A stretch of DNA of 47,268 bases from assembly GCA_022703175.1 (NCBI GenBank), contig JAKLEG010000002.1, forward strand, positions 1 to 47,268, in the 5' to 3' direction. The position numbers and the translations under genes were made by a program. Within the stretch, counting starts at the first letter, position 1. Each line of letters opens with the position of its first letter. This DNA comes from Myxococcota bacterium. Lineage in GTDB: Bacteria > Myxococcota > XYA12-FULL-58-9. The notes under the pieces were generated by a model. That model made no database searches. It was not told where the DNA came from and worked only from the letters and a program-made list of their open reading frames with translations. Positions 39,351 through 46,674 of this stretch are shown here, piece after piece.

Positions 39351-40676
39351 ATGCGCGCCATCGTAGCGGGGTTCTGTCTCCTTGCGTGCGCCTGTGAAAA
39401 GCCTACGGCACACGCCGAGTGCCCGCGTGTTCCAATCACGCCAGCGCCGGCCGCCGCGCCAACACCCGTGCCCTCGGTGCCCGTTGTGGTCGAGCCGGTG
39501 TCGTTGGCGCCGGATGCACCCAAGGCCACTCCCAAGGAGCTGGCGGCGGTGGCACAGAGCATCAATCAGTTGGGTGCGGCCGCGTACCCTCATTTGGCGA
39601 CCGGTTCACACAATGCGGTGTTTTCTCCGGTAAGTGTCACAATGGTGTTGTCGATGCTTGCCGCTGGCGCCAGTGGCCCGACGCAAGGTCGGTTTGCCAA
39701 GGCGTTGGCGTTTGGTTTGCCACCCGATCGACAGTATCGCGCTTTGGGGGATTTGGGGCGGCGCTTCAGAAAATTCAACCGCCCGCGCCTGACGGTGGCC
39801 TCGGCTAACGCTCTGTTCGGCAACCGTCGGCAGGCATTTCGACCGGAGTTCTTGGCCGACCTGCGTGCGGTTTACGACAGCGAGTTGAGCCTTCTCGATT
39901 TTTCAGACAGTGACCATGCGGCCACGGTTGTCAATCAATGGATCGCCACCCAAACGCACGGCCGCATTCAAGACGCCATCTCTAAAGCGTTGTTTCTCCC
40001 AGATCCGTTGCCGGTACCTCTCGTTGTTGCAAACGCGCTGTATTTCAAAGGGCGTTGGGAGGCCGAATTTGACAAAGGCATGACCTACAAACGTCGATTT
40101 TGGGCCGACGGCAGCCGCGCCGTACAGGTGCCGACGATGCAGCAGATGGGTGACTATCAGCTTGCACGGCACGCGAATTTTGCGGTTCTCGAAATGGATT
40201 ACGTAGGTCAGGCCTTCTCGATGGTGGTGTTGCTGCCCAACGCACGCGAGGGTCTTGCAGCGTTGGAGCAGGAATGTCTGACGCGCGATTTGGCAGCGTG
40301 CCTAAAGAATTTGTCCTTTGCTTACGTAGATGTGCGACTGCCGAGGTTTCGCATCGAAACCGAGTCGATGTCGTTTAAACCGGTGTTGGAGCAGCTGGGG
40401 TTGTCTCAATTGTTTGTGCCGGGTGGCGAAACCTTTGCGCGGCTTTCCGCCGACGCCGCACCGATCTTTCTGCGCGATCTGGTGCAAAAGGCGTTCGTGG
40501 TTGTGGACGAAGAGGGCACTGAGGCCGCTGCCGCTACTGTGGCGATGGGCGGCGTGGGCGACTTGCCGCCTGAACCGGTGCGCTTTTACGTCGATCACCC
40601 ATTTTTGTTCCTGATTCGCGACAAGCGAACACGTGCTGTGCTGTTTGCGGGCCGGGTTACCAATCCTCAATCCTGA
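39351..40676 (+). CDS. Lipoprotein serpin (protease inhibitor)
   Basis: 441 residues from ATG 39351 behind AGGAGG. The signal peptide ends in LLAC, a good lipobox, then a Pro-rich linker (about residues 20-60). Serpin landmarks follow: NAVFSPVSVTMVLSML, VVANALYFKGRWEAEFD, FSMVVLLP, VDVRLPRFRIETE, and FYVDHPFLFLIRDKRTRAVLFAGRV. The hinge EEGTEAAAAT (residues 387-396) is the canonical inhibitory form with small residues. Counting from P17 = Glu387 gives P1 near Gly403 and P1' Asp404. Serpins trap serine or cysteine proteases in a covalent complex. Bacterial serpins are rare, and surface-lipid-anchored ones especially interesting. The target is unknown. Confidence 0.93.
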   Translation: MRAIVAGFCLLACACEKPTAHAECPRVPITPAPAAAPTPVPSVPVVVEPVSLAPDAPKATPKELAAVAQSINQLGAAAYPHLATGSHNAVFSPVSVTMVLSMLAAGASGPTQGRFAKALAFGLPPDRQYRALGDLGRRFRKFNRPRLTVASANALFGNRRQAFRPEFLADLRAVYDSELSLLDFSDSDHAATVVNQWIATQTHGRIQDAISKALFLPDPLPVPLVVANALYFKGRWEAEFDKGMTYKRRFWADGSRAVQVPTMQQMGDYQLARHANFAVLEMDYVGQAFSMVVLLPNAREGLAALEQECLTRDLAACLKNLSFAYVDVRLPRFRIETESMSFKPVLEQLGLSQLFVPGGETFARLSADAAPIFLRDLVQKAFVVVDEEGTEAAAATVAMGGVGDLPPEPVRFYVDHPFLFLIRDKRTRAVLFAGRVTNPQS

Positions 40677-40817
40677 ATGCGATTATGAAGGTAGCAGGAT
40701 CCGCAAGGCCAAAAGCGTCCTCTCGGAATTCAGCCGCACATATGGCAAACCAGGAGTGGCCCGTGGTACATTGGGCGCGCTGGCTCAGATGGTTGTAGGT
40801 AGAGCCTGCAATACTCG

Positions 40818-42920
40818 ATGGTTGACCGCCTTTTGCCCAACGTTCCGACAGCAACGGCGCCCAGCGTGGCGCCAGCGTCGTCTACGTCCTCGGTGGTGAA
40901 GGAAGTCCTGGTGGTCTCCCTGCCTGTCATGCCGAGTTCTGCTTTGCCGCCAGCTCAGGCTCGTGAAGCAGCGCTGACGGCGGTGTTTCTGCGCCTACAC
41001 CATGCCGGTCTTCTTCATGGTACGGCCGCTAAGCTCGATGGCTTGCTACCGTTGGCGTCGGGGGCAGCTGATACAGAGAACTCTAATCCATTAGGCGCCC
41101 TGCTGGTAAGCATCAGCCAATCGCAGTCTGCAGCTCACCCGCGTCTGCCACGCACCTGGCGTGATGCTCTAAATGCGTTGATCGTCGACACTCACGAGCC
41201 TGATAGGATCGCCATCGATTTGGGGCCATTGCGGATGCTGTTGATCCGTAGCGGAGTTTCCCAGGAGGCCCTCGAAACAGCGTCCCTGAACCGGGTCCTA
41301 GACCCGGTCCTACCATCGGCCAGTTTGGGTATTCTCCATCTGCCGCCCGCTCGCCCGAGCAGCCGAATCTTGTTGCCTGCGCCGCAGCATGGCGTCGGGG
41401 TGCGCACAGCGACCCTCCTCACCCACAATCAAGAAAGCGCGATGCCTGCCCGCGCCAATCGGACGGCGCCTATTCTGATTGGCCAAGGCGTCGACATCCG
41501 CCAGCAGGCGCACACGGTGCAGCTCTCCTCCGAAGGTGCGCTGCTGTTGGACGGCCACGAGCTCAGGACCGAGGCCGAGCGTGTGTGTGTGCGCCAAGCC
41601 CTGGCGGCGAGCGATTTTTTAAGCGTCGAGTTCGAGCGCCTTCCTGCGGCGGCCCGTGCGCGTGCTGCTGCGCCTATTCTTCAAGTGTTTCCGGAGGCTT
41701 ATGCGTTGTTTCCAGTGGCGCTGCGGGCTCAGCGAGAGCTCTTGAAGCTCGCCGCTAAGTACGCACCCGAGATGATCGATGCGGCGCCAGCACATCTGCG
41801 GGCCGACCGGAAGCTCGCGCAGGAGCTCATCTCTCAGTGCGGCGCGGCGTTTGGCTATCTGCCAGCCTTTGCCGACGATCGGGAGTTATGCCAACTCGCC
41901 ATTCGCGACGCCGGCATGATGTTCAAATTCGCAAGTCCACGCCTACGCGCCGACCTTGAGCTGGTGCGTACCGCGATCGATCGTTATCCAAACGCCTACT
42001 TTGATTCCTTGCCTCCCGCACGGGACACCAAGCGGGTGTTCTTGGATTTGCTCGAAAAACACCATTGTGTGATGGCCGATGAGAAACAGCTGCCGCGCGA
42101 CGTCGAACAAGACCCTGAGCTTTTGATCGAGGCCGCGAGTGTTGCACCCACGCGCTTGGCTCAGCATCTGTTAAACAACCAGGCGTTGGCCATTGCGGCG
42201 GCGCGGCGCAACCCGTTGATTTTGCGCGAGCTTCCGGCGTTGTTACCGCTTGTGGCGGCTCAGCCAGAAATTGTCAGGCAGTTTCATGCGCTGGAGGTTC
42301 AGCTGAAGGCTGCGGGCATCGAGCACCCCGAGCGCATCCACTCGCTTAAGGCACTTGAGGAGATTATTGCTAACCGGCTTTTGGGGCGACGCGCCGACGA
42401 CAAACGGCCGCTGGCTTTGCTGCTTTATGCGCGCGCCGACGGGGTTGGTGCGTTGCGGTTCAACGCTATCGCAGAGCTTACCAAGGCCTACCACGTTCGC
42501 TATGTCGAAGTTGGCACCGACGTTGACGCGCTTGCACAACTGCAAGCGGCCAGCGCTGAAGGCGGTGCGCAGCTGTTGATGTTGAGTGCCCACGGCAATC
42601 GTGACGGGTTGCTCATGGGGGATTGGCAGCCCGCTGGTTGGCTCGACATCTCCGACGCCGACAAACTCCAGGGAGTGCTGGGGCCGGCGGTAAAGAAAGG
42701 CGGTACCTTCGTGCTGGCTGCCTGTCGGAATGGTGCGGGTCGCACCTACCTGCGTAATGCGGCCAACATGATGGCAGATTCGGCTCCCCACGCGACGATT
42801 TTTGCGGCCACTCGCGTGACCTTGTCGCATCCGAGCCTGGATGCCCAAGGCTTCTATGTCGAACCCCGCTTTTGGCGTGGCAAGGCCGAAACCTACAAGA
42901 TTGAGCCGCGCTTGCCTTAG
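40818..42920 (+). CDS. DUF4116-like repeat protein with C-terminal caspase/CHAT-like domain
   Basis: 700 residues from ATG 40818; no good ribosome site, so the start could move. Residues 1-30 are Pro/Ser-rich without a signal peptide. The middle (about 285-465) has repeats such as HLRADRKLAQELISQCGAAFGYLP and RLRADLELVRTAIDRYPNAYFDSLP, as in DUF4116 leucine/alanine-rich repeats. The last 170 residues look like a clan CD peptidase: strand LALLLYAR, strand plus His in LLMLSAHGNRDG (His592), then strand plus Cys in FVLAACRNGAG (Cys636), 44 residues apart, and IFAATRVTLSHPS. CHAT and metacaspase-like domains are built this way and often act in defence or regulated cell death. No enzymatic proof. 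Confidence 0.75.
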   Translation: MVDRLLPNVPTATAPSVAPASSTSSVVKEVLVVSLPVMPSSALPPAQAREAALTAVFLRLHHAGLLHGTAAKLDGLLPLASGAADTENSNPLGALLVSISQSQSAAHPRLPRTWRDALNALIVDTHEPDRIAIDLGPLRMLLIRSGVSQEALETASLNRVLDPVLPSASLGILHLPPARPSSRILLPAPQHGVGVRTATLLTHNQESAMPARANRTAPILIGQGVDIRQQAHTVQLSSEGALLLDGHELRTEAERVCVRQALAASDFLSVEFERLPAAARARAAAPILQVFPEAYALFPVALRAQRELLKLAAKYAPEMIDAAPAHLRADRKLAQELISQCGAAFGYLPAFADDRELCQLAIRDAGMMFKFASPRLRADLELVRTAIDRYPNAYFDSLPPARDTKRVFLDLLEKHHCVMADEKQLPRDVEQDPELLIEAASVAPTRLAQHLLNNQALAIAAARRNPLILRELPALLPLVAAQPEIVRQFHALEVQLKAAGIEHPERIHSLKALEEIIANRLLGRRADDKRPLALLLYARADGVGALRFNAIAELTKAYHVRYVEVGTDVDALAQLQAASAEGGAQLLMLSAHGNRDGLLMGDWQPAGWLDISDADKLQGVLGPAVKKGGTFVLAACRNGAGRTYLRNAANMMADSAPHATIFAATRVTLSHPSLDAQGFYVEPRFWRGKAETYKIEPRLP

Positions 42921-43120
42921 CTAGCGCAGGCGCGCATCAGCCAAGCAAGTTGGTGTATGACACCGGTGATGGCCCTGATGGCGGCCAGCAGCCCATGGGA
43001 TCGGTCTATTACCACTCGCGTGCGTCAGTTGACTTTGTATGGGCCCCGGCGCATTCTCCGCGCCGCTTCACCAAGCCTTGGGCGCTTGTTGCTCGTGGGC
43101 GTTGGTAGAACGGTGCCGCA

Positions 43121-43927
43121 ATGCGTGATGGGACTTTGGCGGGGGACAAACGCCAAGGGGATGTGAGTGCGTCCGTCTGGACGTCGGCAGCGCGCGTGAC
43201 CGCGCTTATTGGGCCGTATGGCTCAGGCAAAACCGAGCTTGCGATTGGCTTGGCGCTCAAGGCGCAGCAAGATCCCTTACGTCCGCCTGCAGCAAAAGTC
43301 GCCGTGGCCGACGTCGATGTGCTCAAGCCCTACTTCCGCTCGCGCGAAGCCGAGCAGGTGTTGGCCCAAGCCGGCATCGAGATGTTGGCCCCCAAAGGGG
43401 TCATGGGCAGCGCCGACTTGCCGATTTTGCCACCGGGCATTCGTGGCTTGGTGTTGCGCGAAGATGCTCGTGTTTTCATGGACGTGGGCGGCGACCCGGT
43501 GGGTGCGCGGGCGTTGGGGGCGCTCTCCGATGTGGTGGCGCAGGCCGGCTTTGAGTTGTTGTTCGTGCACAACCGCAACCGCCCCTTTGCTGCGGATTTC
43601 GACAGCGTGATGACGATGGCGAACCAAATCATGGGCGCCTGCAACCTCAAGATCACAGGCGTCGTGGCCAACACTCATATGATGGATGAGACCACCCTCG
43701 ACATGGTGCGTTGGGGGTTGGAATTGTCTCGGAAGGTTGCTACGGCTCTCGGCGTCGACGTGCGTTATTTGGCGGTTCCCGATGATTTGGCGGGCGCTGA
43801 GGATTTGGCGCAGGAACAACTCCCGGTGATTCAAGTGCAGCGGCACATGAAACCCGGGTTCATGGGTGGGGTGGTTCTGAACCCCACACGTCTGCCGTTT
43901 AAGCAGGCGAAAGGGAGCGAAGCATGA
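43121..43927 (+). CDS. P-loop ATPase leading a 2-oxoacid:ferredoxin oxidoreductase operon
   Basis: 268 residues from ATG 43121 (weak ribosome site; GTG 43163 is an alternative). Walker A is GPYGSGKTE near residue 31. VAVADVDVLKPYFRSRE and VFMDVGGDPVGARALG recall MinD/Mrp- or CobQ-like deviant P-loop enzymes, with HNRNRPF and VVANTHMMDETT as nucleoside-binding loops. Genes of this type sit next to 2-oxoacid oxidoreductases in other delta-proteobacteria, as I recall. Its stop overlaps the ferredoxin start as ATGA. A role in maturing or regulating the enzyme is inference. Confidence 0.8.
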   Translation: MRDGTLAGDKRQGDVSASVWTSAARVTALIGPYGSGKTELAIGLALKAQQDPLRPPAAKVAVADVDVLKPYFRSREAEQVLAQAGIEMLAPKGVMGSADLPILPPGIRGLVLREDARVFMDVGGDPVGARALGALSDVVAQAGFELLFVHNRNRPFAADFDSVMTMANQIMGACNLKITGVVANTHMMDETTLDMVRWGLELSRKVATALGVDVRYLAVPDDLAGAEDLAQEQLPVIQVQRHMKPGFMGGVVLNPTRLPFKQAKGSEA

Positions 43928-44151
43928 ATCGGATTGTCATCGATGAAGATCGCTGCAAGGCCTGCGGCCTCTGCATCCCGGCGTGCAACCGGGAGCTTCT
44001 GAGTTTGGCTGACAAGCTAAACGCCAAGGGCTACCACCCGGTGGCGATCCACGACATGGAACAGTGCACCGCCTGTGCGATGTGCGCCATCGTCTGCCCC
44101 GAGGTCACAATCTTCGTCTACAAAGAAGCCAAAGCGAAGAAGGCTGGCTGA
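43924..44151 (+). CDS. korD: 2-oxoacid:ferredoxin oxidoreductase delta subunit (2x 4Fe-4S ferredoxin)
   Basis: 75 residues. Two cluster motifs are present: CKACGLCIPACNR and CTACAMCAIVCPE. The first has Asn where Pro is usual. Between them lies a helix and loop normal for KorD/VorD. It passes electrons from the thiamine-pyrophosphate centre to ferredoxin. It starts inside the ATPase stop codon, so the two are translationally coupled. Confidence 0.92.
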   Translation: MNRIVIDEDRCKACGLCIPACNRELLSLADKLNAKGYHPVAIHDMEQCTACAMCAIVCPEVTIFVYKEAKAKKAG

Positions 44152-44210
44152 AACACCAATGAATTTAAGGCACTCCGCATAGGGGGCGCCGTTCAAGGAG
44201 CACAATCGCC

Positions 44211-45278
44211 ATGGCGCAACAACAGCGCGTCCTGATGAAAGGCACCGAAGCCATCGCCGAAGCCGCGATTCGCGCCGGCTGTCTGCACTTCTTTGGTTAC
44301 CCCATCACCCCCCAGAACGAAATTCCCGAGTACATGTCCAAGCGCTTACCCCAAGTGGGTGGCGTGTTTGTGCAGGCCGAGAGCGAAGTGGCCGCCGGCA
44401 ACATGCTGTACGGTGCGGGCGGCTCGGGTGTGCGGGTGATGACCTCGTCGTCGAGCCCGGGTTTGGCGCTGATGGCCGAGGCATTTTCTTACATGTGTGG
44501 CGCCGAGATCCCGGCGGTGGTGGTGAACATCATGCGTGGCGGTCCCGGGTTGGGGGACATCGCTCCGTCGCAGGGCGACTATGCAATGATGACCAAGGGT
44601 TTTGGTCACGGTGACAAGCAAGCATTGGTACTGGCCCCCTCTACCGTGCAAGAGGCCGTGGACTTGATGTCGTTGGCGTTCGACAAGGCCGATGAATATC
44701 GCAATCCGGTGGTGGTCATTGGCGATGGTCTTATCGGCCAAATGATGGAGCCAGTGACCTTCCCTGAAAACGCGGCGAAGAAGGTGGATCACAGCAGCTG
44801 GGCCGCGGTGGGCAAGCCCAAAACGCGCGAGCGCAACATCATCAACTCGCTGTATCTCGACCCCGACGAGCTCGAACAGCATGTGCACCGGCTGTACAAG
44901 AAGTACGGCAAGATGGAGGCCAACGAGCAGCGCAGCGAAAATTTCATGCTCGATGACAAACCGCCGTTTGTGATTTGCGCCTATGGCACCACCGCCCGCA
45001 TCGCCAAGACCGCAATTCGCGAATTGCGCAAGCAGGGGCTCAAGGTCGGTTTGTTCCGCCCGATCACGGCCTGGCCGTTCCCGGCTGTCGAGTTTGAGAA
45101 ACTGGTCGAGCCCACCAAGCTGTTCTTTGGCATTGAGATGAGTATGGGCCAAATGGTGGAGGATGTGCGTGGCTTGGTTGGCAAGCGTCGGCCGGTGAAG
45201 TTCTACGGCCGTCAAGGCGGCGTTGTGCCCACCACCGAAGAGATCATTGCTCAGGTCAAAGAGAACTACCCGAACTGA
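44211..45278 (+). CDS. korA: 2-oxoacid:ferredoxin oxidoreductase alpha subunit (KorA/VorB type)
   Basis: 355 residues, AAGGAG before ATG 44211. Signatures: MKGTEAIAEAAIRAGCLHFFGYPITPQNEIPEYM, FVQAESEVAAGNMLYGAGGSGVRVMTSSSSPGLALMAEAFSYM, and the C-terminal LFRPITAWPFPAVEFEKL domain. It binds the substrate and the pyrimidine side of thiamine pyrophosphate in the heterodimer core. The closest remembered relatives include both 2-oxoglutarate and 2-oxoisovalerate enzymes. The gene order D-A-B-C is the same in other delta-proteobacterial 2-oxoglutarate systems, but substrate is unproven. Confidence 0.93.
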   Translation: MAQQQRVLMKGTEAIAEAAIRAGCLHFFGYPITPQNEIPEYMSKRLPQVGGVFVQAESEVAAGNMLYGAGGSGVRVMTSSSSPGLALMAEAFSYMCGAEIPAVVVNIMRGGPGLGDIAPSQGDYAMMTKGFGHGDKQALVLAPSTVQEAVDLMSLAFDKADEYRNPVVVIGDGLIGQMMEPVTFPENAAKKVDHSSWAAVGKPKTRERNIINSLYLDPDELEQHVHRLYKKYGKMEANEQRSENFMLDDKPPFVICAYGTTARIAKTAIRELRKQGLKVGLFRPITAWPFPAVEFEKLVEPTKLFFGIEMSMGQMVEDVRGLVGKRRPVKFYGRQGGVVPTTEEIIAQVKENYPN

Positions 45279-45295
45279 GGGTTGTGAGTCATACC

Positions 45296-46120
45296 ATGGC
45301 TGAAGAACTCATTTTCAAACGCAGCGCGGCGCTCACCGACACCTATTTCCACTACTGCCCGGGGTGCACCCACGGCATCGCTCACCGCTTGGTGGCCGAA
45401 GTCATCGAAGAGATGGGCATTCAGGAAAAAACCGTCGGCGTCTGCCCGGTGGGTTGCTCGGTGTTGGCGTACCAGTATTTCAACATCGACATGCAAGAAG
45501 CCTCACACGGGCGCGCCCCGGCGGTGGCCACCGGCATTCGTCGTACGCTCCCCGACGACCGTTATGTTTTTACCTACCAAGGGGATGGCGACTTGGCCTC
45601 CATCGGCATGGCCGAAATCGTGCACGCGGCTAATCGCGGCGAAAAGATGACGGTCATTTTCATCAACAATGCGATCTACGGCATGACCGGTGGGCAAATG
45701 GCGCCCACCACGTTGCCCGGTATGCGTACCACCACGTCGCCCTATGGCCGGGACACGCTACAATGCGGGCATCCGATTCGTATGGCTGAGCTCATCAACA
45801 CGCTGGTGGAACCGGTGTACGTCGCGCGCGGCGCCATCACCGAACCCAAGTACATTAACAAAGCCAAGAAGCATATTCGTCAGGCGTTTGAGCTGCAGCA
45901 CACAGGCTTTACGTTTGTCGAATTGCTTTCCACCTGTCCCACTGGCTGGGGATTGACGCCGACCAACGCTACCGAGTGGCTGGCGCGCAACATGATTCCG
46001 TTCTTTCCGCTCAGTACGCTGCGTGAACCGGCCGCCATGCCAGATGCGGCCAAGAAATACACACCTGACTTGAAGGTTCGCGACGACGCGCCCAAGGGCT
46101 CGACCAAGGCGGAGGGCTAA
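45296..46120 (+). CDS. korB: 2-oxoacid:ferredoxin oxidoreductase beta subunit (TPP-binding)
   Basis: 274 residues from ATG 45296, which starts the conserved MAEELIFKR; GTG 45284 in frame is nearer to a GAGGG box and cannot be excluded. The thiamine pyrophosphate motif spans GDGDLASIGMAEIVHAANRG to NNAIYGMTGGQMAPTT. YCPGCTHGIAHRL and ACPVGCSV-like cysteines (CPVGCSVLAYQYF) hold the cluster and pocket. It oxidatively decarboxylates the 2-oxoacid to acyl-CoA with reduction of ferredoxin. Confidence 0.93.
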   Translation: MAEELIFKRSAALTDTYFHYCPGCTHGIAHRLVAEVIEEMGIQEKTVGVCPVGCSVLAYQYFNIDMQEASHGRAPAVATGIRRTLPDDRYVFTYQGDGDLASIGMAEIVHAANRGEKMTVIFINNAIYGMTGGQMAPTTLPGMRTTTSPYGRDTLQCGHPIRMAELINTLVEPVYVARGAITEPKYINKAKKHIRQAFELQHTGFTFVELLSTCPTGWGLTPTNATEWLARNMIPFFPLSTLREPAAMPDAAKKYTPDLKVRDDAPKGSTKAEG

Positions 46121-46125
46121 ACACC

Positions 46126-46674
46126 ATGGCAACGGAGAACGTCATTTTGGCAGGGTTTGGCGGGCAGGGGTTGATGGCCATTGGCAAAATCTTGGCCAAG
46201 GCCGCCATGGAAGAAGGCAAGAACGTTACCTGGTTGCCTTCCTATGGGCCCGAGATGCGCGGCGGTACGGCCAACTGCGTGGTGGTGATCGACGACGAGC
46301 CGGTGGGCTCACCGGTGGTGCGCGAGCCGCAAGCCGCGGTGGTAATGAATAAGCAGTCGATCGACAAGTTCGAAGCTACGGTGAAACAGGGTGGTTGGCT
46401 CATCGTGAATAGCTCACTCATCGAGCGTAAAGCAGAGCGCAAAGATCTGAAGGTGATCTACGTGCCGGCTAACGAGCTTGCTGAGAAAGAAGGCACCGGC
46501 AAGTCGGCTAACATGGTGATGTTGGGTGCCTATGTGGCCGCGATGAAGACTACCTCGGCCAAGGCTGTGGAGCACGCGATCGAAGCCAACTTCGCTGGCA
46601 AAAAGGGCAATGTTGCCGAAGTGAACGTGAACGCGTTCCGCCAAGGTTACGAAACGGCCAAGAAGTCCTTGTAA
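46126..46674 (+). CDS. korC: 2-oxoacid:ferredoxin oxidoreductase gamma subunit
   Basis: 182 residues, six bases after the beta gene. Motifs: VILAGFGGQGLMAIGKILAKAAMEEGKNVTWLPSYGPEMRGGTANCVVVI, VMNKQSIDKFE, and NMVMLGAYVAA. The gamma domain closes over the CoA site. With the delta, alpha and beta genes it completes a four-subunit enzyme usual in anaerobic or microaerobic TCA-cycle or amino-acid oxidation. Confidence 0.94.
   Translation: MATENVILAGFGGQGLMAIGKILAKAAMEEGKNVTWLPSYGPEMRGGTANCVVVIDDEPVGSPVVREPQAAVVMNKQSIDKFEATVKQGGWLIVNSSLIERKAERKDLKVIYVPANELAEKEGTGKSANMVMLGAYVAAMKTTSAKAVEHAIEANFAGKKGNVAEVNVNAFRQGYETAKKSL

Noticed and set aside
42921-43120. Promoter-like TTGACT upstream of the P-loop ATPase gene
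   Set aside because: The hexamer at 43028 has no acceptable -10 at the right spacing; only a weak CATTCT. Not listed as a feature.
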